Assembly (NCBI GenBank): GCA_963743945.1
Contig: CAVURO010000001.1
Coordinates: 186,001 to 250,000, forward strand
DNA from: JACOTK01 sp963743945
GTDB lineage: Bacteria > Actinomycetota > Acidimicrobiia > Acidimicrobiales > CADCSY01
Length of the DNA: 64,000 nt
Direction of reading: 5' to 3'
In this document: positions 19,131 to 27,942 of the stretch, piece after piece
Numbering within the stretch: position 1 is the first letter of the stretch
How the letters are laid out: each line of letters opens with the position of its first letter
The notes under the pieces: model-generated
Told to the model about the DNA's origin: nothing
What the model saw: the letters and a program-made list of their open reading frames with translations, nothing else
The model's database searches: none
Position numbers and translations under genes: made by a program

Positions 19131-21512
19131 CTACGCCCGCAGTGCGGCGCCGTGTGCTGCCTCGACCGCATCGATGAGGCCTCGACGGGCATGGGCCACC
19201 TCGTCGTCGGTGAGGGTGCGATCAGGCGCCTGGAATCGGATGGCATAGGCAAGGCTGCGATGGCCGGCAGGCACGGGTTCGCCTCGGTACACGTCGAAGA
19301 GACCGAGGCGAACGAGCAGGTCACCGCCTGCTTCCCGCAACGTTGCCTCGACCTCGCCGGCGGGAACACGTTCTGCTACCACAAAGGCCAGATCGACATC
19401 GCTGGAGGGATAGCGGCTGATCGGGCGATACCGACCCTCGCCATGAGGAAGGTCCAGCAGGATGGCGAGGTCGATCTCGAGCCAGCCGACCCGCTCGGCG
19501 ATGGCCAGGGTGGCGAGCGCCGTGGGATCCGCCTCCCCGACCCACCCGACAACGGTCCCGCCGACCACGATACGAGCAGTGCGGGTGGCATGCAGTCCGG
19601 GGGCCGAATCGGCGACAAGGCGAACGTCCCTCACGCCCAGACCCTCCGCCAGGAGCCACCAGGTGCTCACGGCCTCGGTCGCATCGCGTCCGGCCAGGAC
19701 AACCGCCGCCATCTCGCGCTCGTCGGGGAGCGGGCCACCGTCCACCGGACGACGGAACGTGCGCCCGATCTCGAACAGCGCGACACCGGCGTTGCGATGG
19801 GACTCGTTGTAGGCAACCGATGCCAACAGCCCGGGAAGCAACGACGTGCGAAGCAATGACTCCTCGGCTGCAAGAGGGTTGGCCACGACAACCGCCTCGT
19901 CGACCGCCAGTCCCAGACGCTGAAGATCGACGGGGGCCAGGAAGGTCGTGCACCAGGCCTCCGAGGCGCCCGCGCCGACGAGGATCTGCCGCACCAGGCG
20001 ACGATCCTGCTGGTAGGCCGAGAGACGGCCGAAATGAGGCGAGGAGGGCACGGTCTTCGGAAGCGCGGTGTAGCCGTGAAGTCGGGCAACCTCCTCGATC
20101 AGGTCGACCTCGACCGAGCAGTCCGGTCGCCAGGACGGGATCCGAACGTCATGGACGCCCTCGGCCACCGACGTCGCACGAAAGCCCAGTGCCCGGAGAT
20201 GACCGCTGATCTGCTCGTCCTGGAGCGTGGTTCCCAGCAGGGCGTTGACCCGAGCCGTTCGCAGCCGGACGGGTTCCTGCGGGGCGACGGCGCCGACCCG
20301 GTCGAGCATGCCCGATGCGACCGAGATCGGGGCCTCGGAGCAGCTCGTCAGCAACTCGCAGAACCGCGCGGCCGCCACCGCTGCCATCTCGGGATCGGCC
20401 CCGCGCTCGAAGCGCGCCGACGCCTCGCTGCGAAGGCCCAACCGCTTCGAGGTCGTGGCGATGGCCATGGACTGGAACCATGCCGACTCGACCAGCACCT
20501 CGGTGGTGCGGTCATCGATCTCGCAGGATGCGCCGCCCATGATCCCCGCAAGACCGACCGCCACGTCCTCCGCGTCGCAGATCAGGAGATCGTCCGCCAC
20601 AAGTCGACGCTCGACGTCGTCGAGTGTCACCAGCGTCTCGCCCGGCCGAGCCCTACGGACACGCAGCCCGTGGCCCGTCACCCGATGCAGGTCGTAGGCA
20701 TGGTTCGGTTGGCCCAGCTCCAACATGACGTAGTTGGAGACGTCCACCACGTTGTTGATGGGTCGCATGCCGGCCAGGGTCAGTCGACGGGCCATCCAGT
20801 CGGGCGACGGTCCCACCTTCACGCCGGACAGGACCCTGGACACGAAGCGCCCGCACCCATCGGTCGCCTCGATGACCAGCGTCGTCAGGTCGCCCACCGC
20901 TCGGCCGTCCTCGATCACCTTGGGCTCCGGGATCCTCAACGGGACTCCCAGGCGTGCGGCCAGATCACGTGCGACGCCCACCATCGACATGGCGTCCGGT
21001 CGATTGGCATTGATCTCGAGCTCGAGGATCACATCCGCCTCGATGCCCATGACCTCGGCGAAAGGGCTTCCGGGCGGGAGGTCCCGATCGAGCAGCAGGA
21101 TGCCCTCCGCGTGATCGGCTCCGGGAAGACCCAACTCGTCGGCGGCGCAGAGCATGCCGTTCGAGACCACGCCCTTCATCTTGCGCGTGGCAATGGCAAA
21201 ATCACCCGGCAGGACCGCACCGACGCGGGCGAAGGGGACGACATCGCCCACCTCGAAGTTCCATGCCCCACAGACCACCTGGACGGGTGCCGTCGGCCCT
21301 GCACCGTCGTCGACCTGCACCACGCGAATCTTGTCGGCGCCTTCGATGGACCCGATGGCGAGGACCTTCGCGACGACGACGCCGTCGAGGCCCTGTCCGA
21401 CGTGCTGAACGGACTCGACGGCGAGGCCGAGCTCCGCAAGGACCACGATCAGGTCATCGAGACCGAGGTCGAGGTCGACGTATTCCCGCAGCCATGAGAG
21501 AGGCACCAACAT
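19131..21512 (-). CDS. pheT: Phenylalanyl-tRNA synthetase beta subunit
   Basis: 793 aa, full length. It has the N-terminal PLSWLREYVDLDL region, an EMAP-like tRNA-binding domain (VVCGAWNFEVGDVVPFA), the B3/B4 editing domain (PNHAYDLHRV), the B5 domain, and the C-terminal anticodon-binding domain (ISRYPSSDVDLAFVV). It forms an alpha2-beta2 enzyme with PheS. The start overlaps the pheS stop by one base (TGATG). Confidence 0.97.
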   Translation of the reverse strand: MLVPLSWLREYVDLDLGLDDLIVVLAELGLAVESVQHVGQGLDGVVVAKVLAIGSIEGADKIRVVQVDDGAGPTAPVQVVCGAWNFEVGDVVPFARVGAVLPGDFAIATRKMKGVVSNGMLCAADELGLPGADHAEGILLLDRDLPPGSPFAEVMGIEADVILELEINANRPDAMSMVGVARDLAARLGVPLRIPEPKVIEDGRAVGDLTTLVIEATDGCGRFVSRVLSGVKVGPSPDWMARRLTLAGMRPINNVVDVSNYVMLELGQPNHAYDLHRVTGHGLRVRRARPGETLVTLDDVERRLVADDLLICDAEDVAVGLAGIMGGASCEIDDRTTEVLVESAWFQSMAIATTSKRLGLRSEASARFERGADPEMAAVAAARFCELLTSCSEAPISVASGMLDRVGAVAPQEPVRLRTARVNALLGTTLQDEQISGHLRALGFRATSVAEGVHDVRIPSWRPDCSVEVDLIEEVARLHGYTALPKTVPSSPHFGRLSAYQQDRRLVRQILVGAGASEAWCTTFLAPVDLQRLGLAVDEAVVVANPLAAEESLLRTSLLPGLLASVAYNESHRNAGVALFEIGRTFRRPVDGGPLPDEREMAAVVLAGRDATEAVSTWWLLAEGLGVRDVRLVADSAPGLHATRTARIVVGGTVVGWVGEADPTALATLAIAERVGWLEIDLAILLDLPHGEGRYRPISRYPSSDVDLAFVVAERVPAGEVEATLREAGGDLLVRLGLFDVYRGEPVPAGHRSLAYAIRFQAPDRTLTDDEVAHARRGLIDAVEAAHGAALRA

Positions 21513-22567
21513 CAGAACTGCTCCAGGAAGCGGATGTCGTTGGAGACCAGCTCACGGATGTCGTCGATGTTGTGGCGCATCATCGCGAGACGATCGATGC
21601 CGAAGCCGAAGGCGAAGCCCGACCAGACCTCCGGGTCGTAGCCAACCGCCCGAAACACGTTCGGATGCACCATGCCACAACCGCCCAACTCCAGCCAGCC
21701 GGTTCGACCACAGGTGGGACAGCCCGAGCCCTCGCAGACGACGCACGTGATGTCGAGCTCGGCGGAAGGCTCGGTGAACGGGAAGTACGAGGGCCGCAAC
21801 CGCGAATGGATGCCGCGCCCGAAGTAGGCCTCGGTGAAGGCCTCGATCGTCCCCGCAAGATCGGCGAAGCTGATGCCTCGGTCCACCACGAGGCCCTCGA
21901 TCTGATGGAAGTTCGGAAGGTGACTGGCATCGGTGGTGTCGCGGCGGTACACGCGACCGGGCATGATCGAGTAGATCGGCGGTTCGCCGCTCTCCATCAC
22001 CCTGATCTGAACCGGTGAGGTGTGCGTACGCAGCAGGATCGACTCGGGCTCGCCCAACTCGACATAGAGGGTGTCGAACATGCCACGCGCCGGATGCCAC
22101 GAGGGGATGTTCAGCGCCTCGAAGTTGTACCAATCGGTCTCGACCTCGGGGCCTTCCGCAACGGTGAACCCCATGCCGACGAAGACGTCCTCGAGGTGGT
22201 CACGAGCCTGCGTGACGACATGGAGATGACCTCGCGCCGGTGCGCGTCCATGACGGGAACCGGCCGGAACCTCGGTCAGATCGAGACGCTCCGCCTCGAG
22301 GCGTCGCTGCATCTCGGCAGCTTCCAGAGCCGCTCGGCGATCACCGAGCAGCGCCGCGATGGCGTTGCGAGCGGCGTTCAGCGCCTGGCCCGCCTCCCTG
22401 CGCTCCTCGGGGGACAGCGAAGCCATCGCGGACTTGAGCCCCGCGAGGGCCGAACGCCTGCCGAGGAGCTCCGCCTCCAGGTCGCGCAGGTCCTCAAGCG
22501 TGTCAACCGCGGCGATGCCTGCCCGTGCCCTTGTCTGAATCGGTTCGATCTGGCCAATCACGGTCAC
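21512..22567 (-). CDS. pheS: Phenylalanyl-tRNA synthetase alpha subunit
   Basis: 351 aa. An N-terminal coiled coil is followed by the class II catalytic domain with LRTHTSPVQIR, GRVYRRDTTDASHLPNFHQ (motif 2) and GFAFGFGIDRLAMM (motif 3). A CxxC...CxxC knuckle (CVVCEGSGCPTC) sits before motif 3. GTG start at 22567, overlapping the stop of the methyltransferase-kinase fusion (GTGA). Confidence 0.97.
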   Translation of the reverse strand: MTVIGQIEPIQTRARAGIAAVDTLEDLRDLEAELLGRRSALAGLKSAMASLSPEERREAGQALNAARNAIAALLGDRRAALEAAEMQRRLEAERLDLTEVPAGSRHGRAPARGHLHVVTQARDHLEDVFVGMGFTVAEGPEVETDWYNFEALNIPSWHPARGMFDTLYVELGEPESILLRTHTSPVQIRVMESGEPPIYSIMPGRVYRRDTTDASHLPNFHQIEGLVVDRGISFADLAGTIEAFTEAYFGRGIHSRLRPSYFPFTEPSAELDITCVVCEGSGCPTCGRTGWLELGGCGMVHPNVFRAVGYDPEVWSGFAFGFGIDRLAMMRHNIDDIRELVSNDIRFLEQF

Positions 22568-24108
22568 GGCTGGTCCTGCTCCAACAGTCTCTCGAATGCG
22601 TCGGTTGGTAGCGTAAATCGAAACACACTTCCCTGCCCCTCGACGCTTTCGGCCACCAGCGTCCCCTCATGGGCTTCCACAAGGCCTCGGCTGATCCACA
22701 ATCCCAGCCCCGATCCGGTCGGCCGACCATGATCCCGGCGGAAGAACTTGGTGAACACACGCGGAAGATCGTCCGCCGAAATCCCCTCGCCCCGGTCGTG
22801 CACGGAAACCGAGGCACCGTCGGGTCCAACCGAACCCTCGACCCGAACACCCGCAGGGTCGGCGTACTTGGCCGCGTTCTCCACGAGGTTGGTGAGGATC
22901 TGTTCGACCTTGTCCGGATCGGCATACACCTGCGGATACCCCTCCTCGAAGGTCAGGGAACAGGCCAGCTCCGGGTAGGCCATGGTGACCTTTTCGACCA
23001 CCGAGCGCGCCATGGAGGGCAGGTCGACCATCTGTCGTCGCAGGACGAGACGGCCCGTCTCGAGGCGGGAGATGTCGAGAAGCTCGCCGATCAGTCGGGT
23101 GACACGATCGGCCTCGTGGTTGATCTGGCTCAACATCGTCGTGCGCTGCTCGTCGCTGATCCGGTCGGCTCGGTTGAGCAGCAACGAGGTGTAACCCTTC
23201 ACCGCCGTCAGGGGCGACCGCAGCTCGTGGCTCACGGTCGAGACGATCTCCATGCCCACCGGGTCGACCCTGGGGGCACGGCGTCGATCGGGGACGGGCA
23301 GAGCCGGTCGGCGCCGACGACGAAGCACCTCGAAACAGAGAACTGCCGTCGCCATGGAGACATTGAGCGACTCGGTGCGTCCGGCCATCGGAATCGTGAC
23401 GAGCTCGTCGATGTGGCCCAGGAGCTCGTCGGGCAGCCCGTGGGCCTCGTTGCCCACCACCAGGGCGACGGGACCGGTGAGATCGACCTCGTCGTAGGGC
23501 GTTCCGCCGTGCGCCACGGTACCGAGGCGCCGGACACCGGCCGCCGCGAGCCGGTCCAGCACATCGGCAGCTGCGCCGCTGCTCACGATCGGCACGTGGA
23601 ACATCGATCCTGCCGATGCACGAACGGTCTTCGGGTTGAACACGTCGACCGAGCCGTCGCAGAACACGACACCGTCGGCGCCGGCAGCCTCGGCACTCCT
23701 CAGGACCGTGCCCGCGTTGCCGGGATCACGAACATCGGCACAGACCACGAGAAAGGTGGGGTCCACCAGTTCGTCGAGAGACAGGTCGCACCACGGCGCT
23801 ATCGCGACCACGGGTTGGGGCGTGACGGTGCTCGTCACGCGTTCGACAACGCCTGGCGCAAGGCTGTGGACCCTGACACCTGCGTCGCCGCATCGCTCCA
23901 GCAGCGACGCGATGTCCGGTCCGCCCGCAGAGCTCGCATCGACGAAGACCGCCTCGAGCGCCAAGCCGGCGTCGAGTGCCTCACCGATGATCTTTGCTCC
24001 TTCGAGCACGAACGCCCGCTCCCCCGCTCGCAGGTTGCGTTGGCGACCGAGCCGTCGAAGGCGATCCACCTTCTGATGACGGGCACCCAGGGCGCCCGAC
24101 TCCGCCAC
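22564..24108 (-). CDS. SpoU/TrmH-family rRNA 2'-O-methyltransferase fused to a histidine kinase core
   Basis: 514 aa in one open frame. Residues about 1-263 form a complete SpoU methyltransferase: an N-terminal RNA-binding substrate domain, motif 1 DVRDPGNAGTVLRSAEA (125-141), motif 2 LVVGNEAHGLP (216-226) and motif 3 IPMAGRTESLNVSMATAV (239-256), which together form the AdoMet knot. After a short Arg/Pro linker, residues 285-514 are a histidine kinase core: H-box VSHELRSPL with His294, a dimerisation helix to LLDISRLETGRL, N-box NLVENAAKYA, G1 DRGEGISADDLP and G2 GSGLGLWIS. There is no membrane segment and no receiver domain, so a cytoplasmic kinase is predicted. The context infC-rpmI-rplT-[this]-pheS-pheT is the usual place for a plain SpoU gene; the kinase is the surprise. 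GTG start. Confidence 0.9.
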   Translation of the reverse strand: MAESGALGARHQKVDRLRRLGRQRNLRAGERAFVLEGAKIIGEALDAGLALEAVFVDASSAGGPDIASLLERCGDAGVRVHSLAPGVVERVTSTVTPQPVVAIAPWCDLSLDELVDPTFLVVCADVRDPGNAGTVLRSAEAAGADGVVFCDGSVDVFNPKTVRASAGSMFHVPIVSSGAAADVLDRLAAAGVRRLGTVAHGGTPYDEVDLTGPVALVVGNEAHGLPDELLGHIDELVTIPMAGRTESLNVSMATAVLCFEVLRRRRRPALPVPDRRRAPRVDPVGMEIVSTVSHELRSPLTAVKGYTSLLLNRADRISDEQRTTMLSQINHEADRVTRLIGELLDISRLETGRLVLRRQMVDLPSMARSVVEKVTMAYPELACSLTFEEGYPQVYADPDKVEQILTNLVENAAKYADPAGVRVEGSVGPDGASVSVHDRGEGISADDLPRVFTKFFRRDHGRPTGSGLGLWISRGLVEAHEGTLVAESVEGQGSVFRFTLPTDAFERLLEQDQP

Positions 24109-24113
24109 TTCGG

Positions 24114-24482
24114 CTAGGACGCCTGGCGAGCCGATGCCTCGGCCGCCACCTTGACCAGGGCGGCGAAGGCCTGGGGCTCGGCAACGGCAAGGTCGGCGAG
24201 CACCTTGCGGTCGACCTCGACCTGGGCGAGATGCAACCCGTTCATGAAGCGGCTGTAGCTCATGCCGTTGAGGCGAGCAGCGGCGTTGATGCGCTGGATC
24301 CAGAGCTTGCGGAAATCACCCTTGCGAGCGCGGCGGTCACGAAAGGCGTAGTTGCCCGAGTGCATGACCTGTTCGTTCGCGGCGCGAAACGACCGGCTCT
24401 TGTTGCCGTAGTAACCCTGCGCCTGTTCGAGAATGGCGCGGTGGTGCTTCTTGGCATGTACTGCTCGCTTGACCCTGGCCAT
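24114..24482 (-). CDS. rplT: 50S ribosomal protein L20
   Basis: 122 aa, full length, with the typical MARVKRAVHAKKHHR start and WIQRINAAARLNGMSYSRFM. It binds 23S rRNA early in 50S assembly and in many bacteria represses its own operon. AAAGGAG lies 8 nt before the ATG. A small CTCAC/GTGAG hairpin (24503-24515) sits just upstream of that ribosome site. Confidence 0.97.
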   Translation of the reverse strand: MARVKRAVHAKKHHRAILEQAQGYYGNKSRSFRAANEQVMHSGNYAFRDRRARKGDFRKLWIQRINAAARLNGMSYSRFMNGLHLAQVEVDRKVLADLAVAEPQAFAALVKVAAEASARQAS

Positions 24483-24581
24483 GGCAATGGCTCCTTTCGG
24501 GGCTCACTTCGTGAGGGGGAGTAGATGGAAACGGTGGCCGTTGAGCGGCTGTGGTGCTACCTGGGGCGTGAGGGCTCGGAC

Positions 24582-24779
24582 CTACCTGAGGCCGAGCAGA
24601 CGCTTGGCACGACTCTCGTCACCACCCACGACCTGCGCCTCGGTGGAAAGGTGACGAGTTCTCTTCGAGGACTTCTTCTCGAGAATGTGATTCTTGAAAG
24701 GACGCCGGCGCATGATCTTTCCGGTACCGGTGACCTTGAAACGCTTCGCCGCGCCCCGGTGTGACTTCATCTTTGGCAT
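24582..24779 (-). CDS. rpmI: 50S ribosomal protein L35
   Basis: 65 aa, the usual length. It starts MPKMKSHRGAAKRFKVTGTG and ends with the basic, conserved tail. It follows the infC stop by 5 nt; about 100 nt then separate it from rplT. Confidence 0.97.
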   Translation of the reverse strand: MPKMKSHRGAAKRFKVTGTGKIMRRRPFKNHILEKKSSKRTRHLSTEAQVVGGDESRAKRLLGLR

Positions 24780-24784
24780 GGGTA

Positions 24785-25558
24785 CTACTCCTGCATGTCG
24801 TTTGTCTCTGGTGGGCCCTCCGGAACGATCGCCACGAGGGCGCCATCCGAAGGCTCGATCGTCTCGCTCGCTGATGTCGCCGGCGCCTCGGAACTTGGCG
24901 GCGTCTCCGCCTCGACAAGCTCGCCGGCAGCCGGGGCCACCTGGATGCCGGACTCGGGTGAGGCGCCATCTCGAAGCTCGGCCGCAGCTGCTTCGCTCTT
25001 GGCCTTGCGCTGCGCCCCCTCCCAGGCTGCCTGCACCCGCTTGTCGGGAGCGAGCACCATGGTCATGTTCCGCCCGTCGAGCCGAGGGGTTGCCTCGATC
25101 TTCGCCAGGTGGGTGGTCTGCGCTGCCACATTGTCGAGGATCTTCATGCCCAACTCGGGGTGATGGACCTCACGACCCCTGAACATGATGGTGACCTTGA
25201 CCTTGTGGCCCTCCTCCAGGAAACCCACGATCTTGTGGGTCTTGGTGTCGAAGTCGCCTTTGCCGATCTTGACCCGGTACTTCATCTCCTTGATGGCGAC
25301 CTGGGTGCTCTTGCGCCGGGACTCCTTGGCCTTCTGCGCCGCCTCGTACTTGTACTTGCCGTAGTCCATGATGCGACAGACGGGCGGATTGGCCTGAGGG
25401 GCAACCTCCACGAGGTCGAGATCCTGCTCGCGTGCAATGTTGAGCGCCTCGGCAAGTGGGGTGACCCCCACCTGTTCGCCCTCGGCTGACACAAGGCGGA
25501 CCTCACGGGCCCGAATGCGATCATTGATGCGAGGCTCGTTGTTTGCAGGTGTTGCGAT
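24785..25558 (-). CDS. infC: Translation initiation factor IF-3, probable AUC start
   Basis: 257 aa. It blocks premature 50S joining and proofreads the initiator codon. EPRINDRIRAREVRL opens the N domain and CRIMDYGKYKYE the linker; the C domain has KVKVTIMFRGRE. An acidic/Ala-rich tail of about 70 residues extends beyond the family core. No ATG, GTG or TTG fits the family N terminus. GAGGAG lies 7 nt before ATC at 25556-25558, giving a start at (I)ATPANNEPRIND. AUU/AUC/AUA starts are known for infC because IF-3 rejects them and so controls its own synthesis. An in-frame ATG at 25588 lacks a ribosome site. Confidence 0.93.
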   Translation of the reverse strand: MATPANNEPRINDRIRAREVRLVSAEGEQVGVTPLAEALNIAREQDLDLVEVAPQANPPVCRIMDYGKYKYEAAQKAKESRRKSTQVAIKEMKYRVKIGKGDFDTKTHKIVGFLEEGHKVKVTIMFRGREVHHPELGMKILDNVAAQTTHLAKIEATPRLDGRNMTMVLAPDKRVQAAWEGAQRKAKSEAAAAELRDGASPESGIQVAPAAGELVEAETPPSSEAPATSASETIEPSDGALVAIVPEGPPETNDMQE

Positions 25559-25754
25559 TGGGCATCTCCTCGGTTTGGCCGGCCCCATCGACAACGACAG
25601 AACCGACAATCGGAGGAAAGCGGCGCCTCGAACCACAAACGCGGGGCTCACGAGAAGCCCGTAGTCGATCAACCCGTCGTGCTCGGCCGAAGCCGGCAGC
25701 CGGGTGGGGCGCATGCCTTTGCAGCCGGCCCGCTTTCCAATTCAGTTGTGGCGC
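25559..25754 (-). other. infC 5' leader
   Basis: About 195 nt between infC and its divergent neighbour. On the minus strand there are GC-rich inverted repeats (GCCGGC blocks near 25690-25730), which could fold into an attenuator-like leader. No known riboswitch class is recognised. A bidirectional -10-like GGTACC/TAGGGT element sits at 25755-25762. Confidence 0.4.
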
Positions 25755-25760
25755 TAGGGT
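25755..25760 (+). promoter_or_regulatory. -10 element for the DUF1844 gene
   Basis: TAGGGT ends 6 nt before the ATG at 25767, giving a leaderless or nearly leaderless transcript. There is no clear ribosome site upstream of the ATG. Confidence 0.5.
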
Positions 25761-25766
25761 ACCAGC

Positions 25767-26195
25767 ATGAGCAGCATCTGGACACCAGGAGGCGAAGTAC
25801 CCGTCGACAGGGGCGACAGGACGGGGGGCCGAACACCTCCCTCCGCTGCCCCTCAGCCGCCCATGAGCGGCCCCGGCGGGGAGGAGCTCTCCCCCGAACA
25901 GCAGGCACAGATGGAGGCCGAGCTGGCAGCCATGCAACAGGAGCTGGTCAACACGCCGGCCTCGGTGGTCATCGCCAACCACGCCATCGGGCTCTTCCAA
26001 CTCGCCGCCCTGCACCTCAGCGTGCAGCCTCCCAACCTGGAACAGGGTCAGCTCGCAATCGATGCCCTCGGCGCGTTGGTCGAAGGGCTTGCCGGTCGCC
26101 TCGACGAACACGAGGCGAGCCTGGTCGACGCGCTCACCCAACTCCGCATGGCCTTCGTGCAGCTCAAGGCGCGCGGCGACACCCCGCCGGGGTGA
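25767..26195 (+). CDS. DUF1844 family protein
   Basis: 142 aa. A disordered Pro/Gly N terminus is followed by the DUF1844 core: TPASVVIANHAIGLFQLAAL, PPNLEQGQLAIDALGALVEGL (quoted in parts) and helices ending in LRMAFVQLK. The function is unknown. It is commonly found next to infC in Actinobacteria, as here, divergently. Cytoplasmic, all-helical by sequence. Confidence 0.85.
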   Translation: MSSIWTPGGEVPVDRGDRTGGRTPPSAAPQPPMSGPGGEELSPEQQAQMEAELAAMQQELVNTPASVVIANHAIGLFQLAALHLSVQPPNLEQGQLAIDALGALVEGLAGRLDEHEASLVDALTQLRMAFVQLKARGDTPPG

Positions 26196-26310
26196 ATGCC
26201 CTCGGGCCGGATCCCGGGGTCACCGGGGCCGGTTCGCAGGACCGCCGGGACGTGGCAAACGACCGGCCGGCCGGTCCGGACGCCTGCCTGTTGGGGCAGT
26301 CCCGGTCGGA

Positions 26311-26523
26311 TCACCCGAGAACGGTGACGGCGGCCGCTTCGTCGTCGCCTCGGCGGCCCGGGGTGACGTTGAAGGCGACCCGGGTTCCGGTTTCGATGGT
26401 CCGCGAACCGTCGACGATGGCCGTGCAGTGGAAGAAGAGCTCATGTCCGGCGTCATCGCGCAGCGTGCCGTAACCGGCCTGCTCGTCGAAAACGACAACG
26501 ACGCCGAGACCGATCGGTCCCAT
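26311..26523 (-). CDS. Cold-shock-domain-like protein
   Basis: 70 aa. GLGVVVVFDEQAGYGTLRDD and ELFFHCTAI correspond to the two RNA-binding strands of the cold-shock OB fold (GxVKWFNxxKGFGFI and DVFVHxSAI), although the aromatic residues are partly lost: VVVFDEQAGYGTL keeps F and Y only. Nucleic-acid binding is likely but may be altered. It starts 16 nt after the hisG stop and is probably the last gene of the riboflavin-hisG operon. Confidence 0.75.
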   Translation of the reverse strand: MGPIGLGVVVVFDEQAGYGTLRDDAGHELFFHCTAIVDGSRTIETGTRVAFNVTPGRRGDDEAAAVTVLG

Positions 26524-26539
26524 CAGGCGTGCGCGGTCA

Positions 26540-27415
26540 TCAGTGGACGATCTTGGCCAGGGGAAGCTCGATGATGTCGCTTCCGCCCGCGTCCTTCAGT
26601 GCCGGGATCAGCGTGTTGATCGTGGCCTTGGCCACAACCGTCTCGACGGCAAAACCGCCATCGCCGAAGAGCTTGGAGACCGTGGGAGCCTTCATCGAGG
26701 GCAACAATGCGATGACCCTGTCGAGATCTGCCTCGCCGACGTTGAGCTTGACCAGCACCTTGCCACGAGCCTCGAGGCTGCCCTGCAACAAGGTGTGCAG
26801 CTGTCCCATGGCATGGCGCTTGGCAGGGTCCTGGTAGGCGATCGGGTTGGCTATGAGCTCGGTGTAGCTCGTCAGCAGCGTGGCGATGATTCGCAGCTTC
26901 GCGGCACGCAGGGCACGGCCCGTCTCGGTGATCTCGACGACGGCGTCGGCAACGTCGGGGATCTTTGCCTCGGTGGCGCCGTGGGAGAGACGCACCAGGG
27001 CATCCACGCCGTGCTCGAGCAGATGGCGACGGGTCAACTCGGGGTATTCCGTCGAGACCCGCACGCCCGCAGGCAGATCGCCGACCTTCTCCCAAGGGGA
27101 GTCTTCGGCCACCGCCAGGACCACCTTGATGGGACGGGCGGTTGCCTTCGAGTAGTGCAGCTCACCGAGCGAGACGACGTCGCTGGCGGTCTCCTCGATC
27201 CAGTCTCGCCCGGTGATGCCCAGGTCGTAGAGACCCTCGGCCACGTAGCTCGGTATCTCCTGGGGACGAAGAATCCGGACATCGAGGACGCGGGGGTCGT
27301 CGATGGTGGCCTTGTAATCGACATCCGAACTTCGGACAACAGCCAGATCGGCCGCCTCGAACAGTTCCAGGGTGGCTCGTTCGAGCGAACCCTTGGGAAG
27401 GACAAGCCTGAGCAC
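26540..27415 (-). CDS. hisG: ATP phosphoribosyltransferase (long form)
   Basis: 291 aa. First step of histidine synthesis, joining ATP and PRPP. LRLVLPKGSLERATLELF is the N-terminal family block, RPQEIPSYVAEGLYDLGITG follows, and the C terminus carries the regulatory ACT-like domain of the long form (HTLLQGSLEARGKVLVKLN). GTG at 27415 has AAAGGG about 9 nt upstream, and only 2 nt separate it from the ribH stop, so it sits in the riboflavin operon with no other his gene nearby. Confidence 0.95.
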   Translation of the reverse strand: MLRLVLPKGSLERATLELFEAADLAVVRSSDVDYKATIDDPRVLDVRILRPQEIPSYVAEGLYDLGITGRDWIEETASDVVSLGELHYSKATARPIKVVLAVAEDSPWEKVGDLPAGVRVSTEYPELTRRHLLEHGVDALVRLSHGATEAKIPDVADAVVEITETGRALRAAKLRIIATLLTSYTELIANPIAYQDPAKRHAMGQLHTLLQGSLEARGKVLVKLNVGEADLDRVIALLPSMKAPTVSKLFGDGGFAVETVVAKATINTLIPALKDAGGSDIIELPLAKIVH

Positions 27416-27417
27416 GC

Positions 27418-27942
27418 CTATCGCCCTTTCGGGGCCGCAGCGGCCTTGGGCAGTTGGCGCAGCAGATCGGCCATCTCGATGAGGGTCTCGGCCGACTCGT
27501 AGCCCTTGTTGCCGGCCTTCGTTCCGGCCCGCTCGATCGCCTGCTCGATGGTCTCGGTGGTCAGCACACCGAAGATGACCGGCACGCCGGTATCGAGCGA
27601 CGCGCGTTGGATGCCCGAGGCGCACTGACCGGCCACCTGCTCGTAGTGCCCGGTCGCGCCACGTATGACGGCTCCCAGACAGATCACCCCGTCGTATTCC
27701 CCCGATGACGCCAACTGCTTGGCAACGAGCGGCAGCTCGAACGCCCCGGGAGCCCACACCACCGTGATCGAGGCCTCGTCCACGCCGTGGCGCACCAACC
27801 CGTCGAGGGCGCCGCTCAACAGCCGCTCGGTGATCAGGTCGTTGAAGCGACCACAGACCAGCGCCACACGCAGGCCGTCACCGCGCATGGCACCTGCGTA
27901 TTCGGCACCGACGGATCGGCTCCGTGATTCAAAGGACGTCAT
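27418..27942 (-). CDS. ribH: 6,7-dimethyl-8-ribityllumazine synthase
   Basis: 174 aa. It condenses the ribA/D product with dihydroxybutanone phosphate. VALVCGRFNDLITERLL, VVWAPGAFELPLVAKQLA, CLGAVIRGATGHYEQVAGQC and FGVLTTETIEQAIERAGTKAGNKG (in parts) are full family motifs, with the catalytic His in GATGHYE. GGAGGG lies 5-6 nt before ATG 27942, which overlaps the end of ribBA by 14 nt. Confidence 0.96.
   Translation of the reverse strand: MTSFESRSRSVGAEYAGAMRGDGLRVALVCGRFNDLITERLLSGALDGLVRHGVDEASITVVWAPGAFELPLVAKQLASSGEYDGVICLGAVIRGATGHYEQVAGQCASGIQRASLDTGVPVIFGVLTTETIEQAIERAGTKAGNKGYESAETLIEMADLLRQLPKAAAAPKGR

Noticed and set aside
24785..25588. infC starting at ATG 25588
   Set aside because: No ribosome site precedes it and the extra residues are not family-like; ATC 25558 has GAGGAG at proper spacing.
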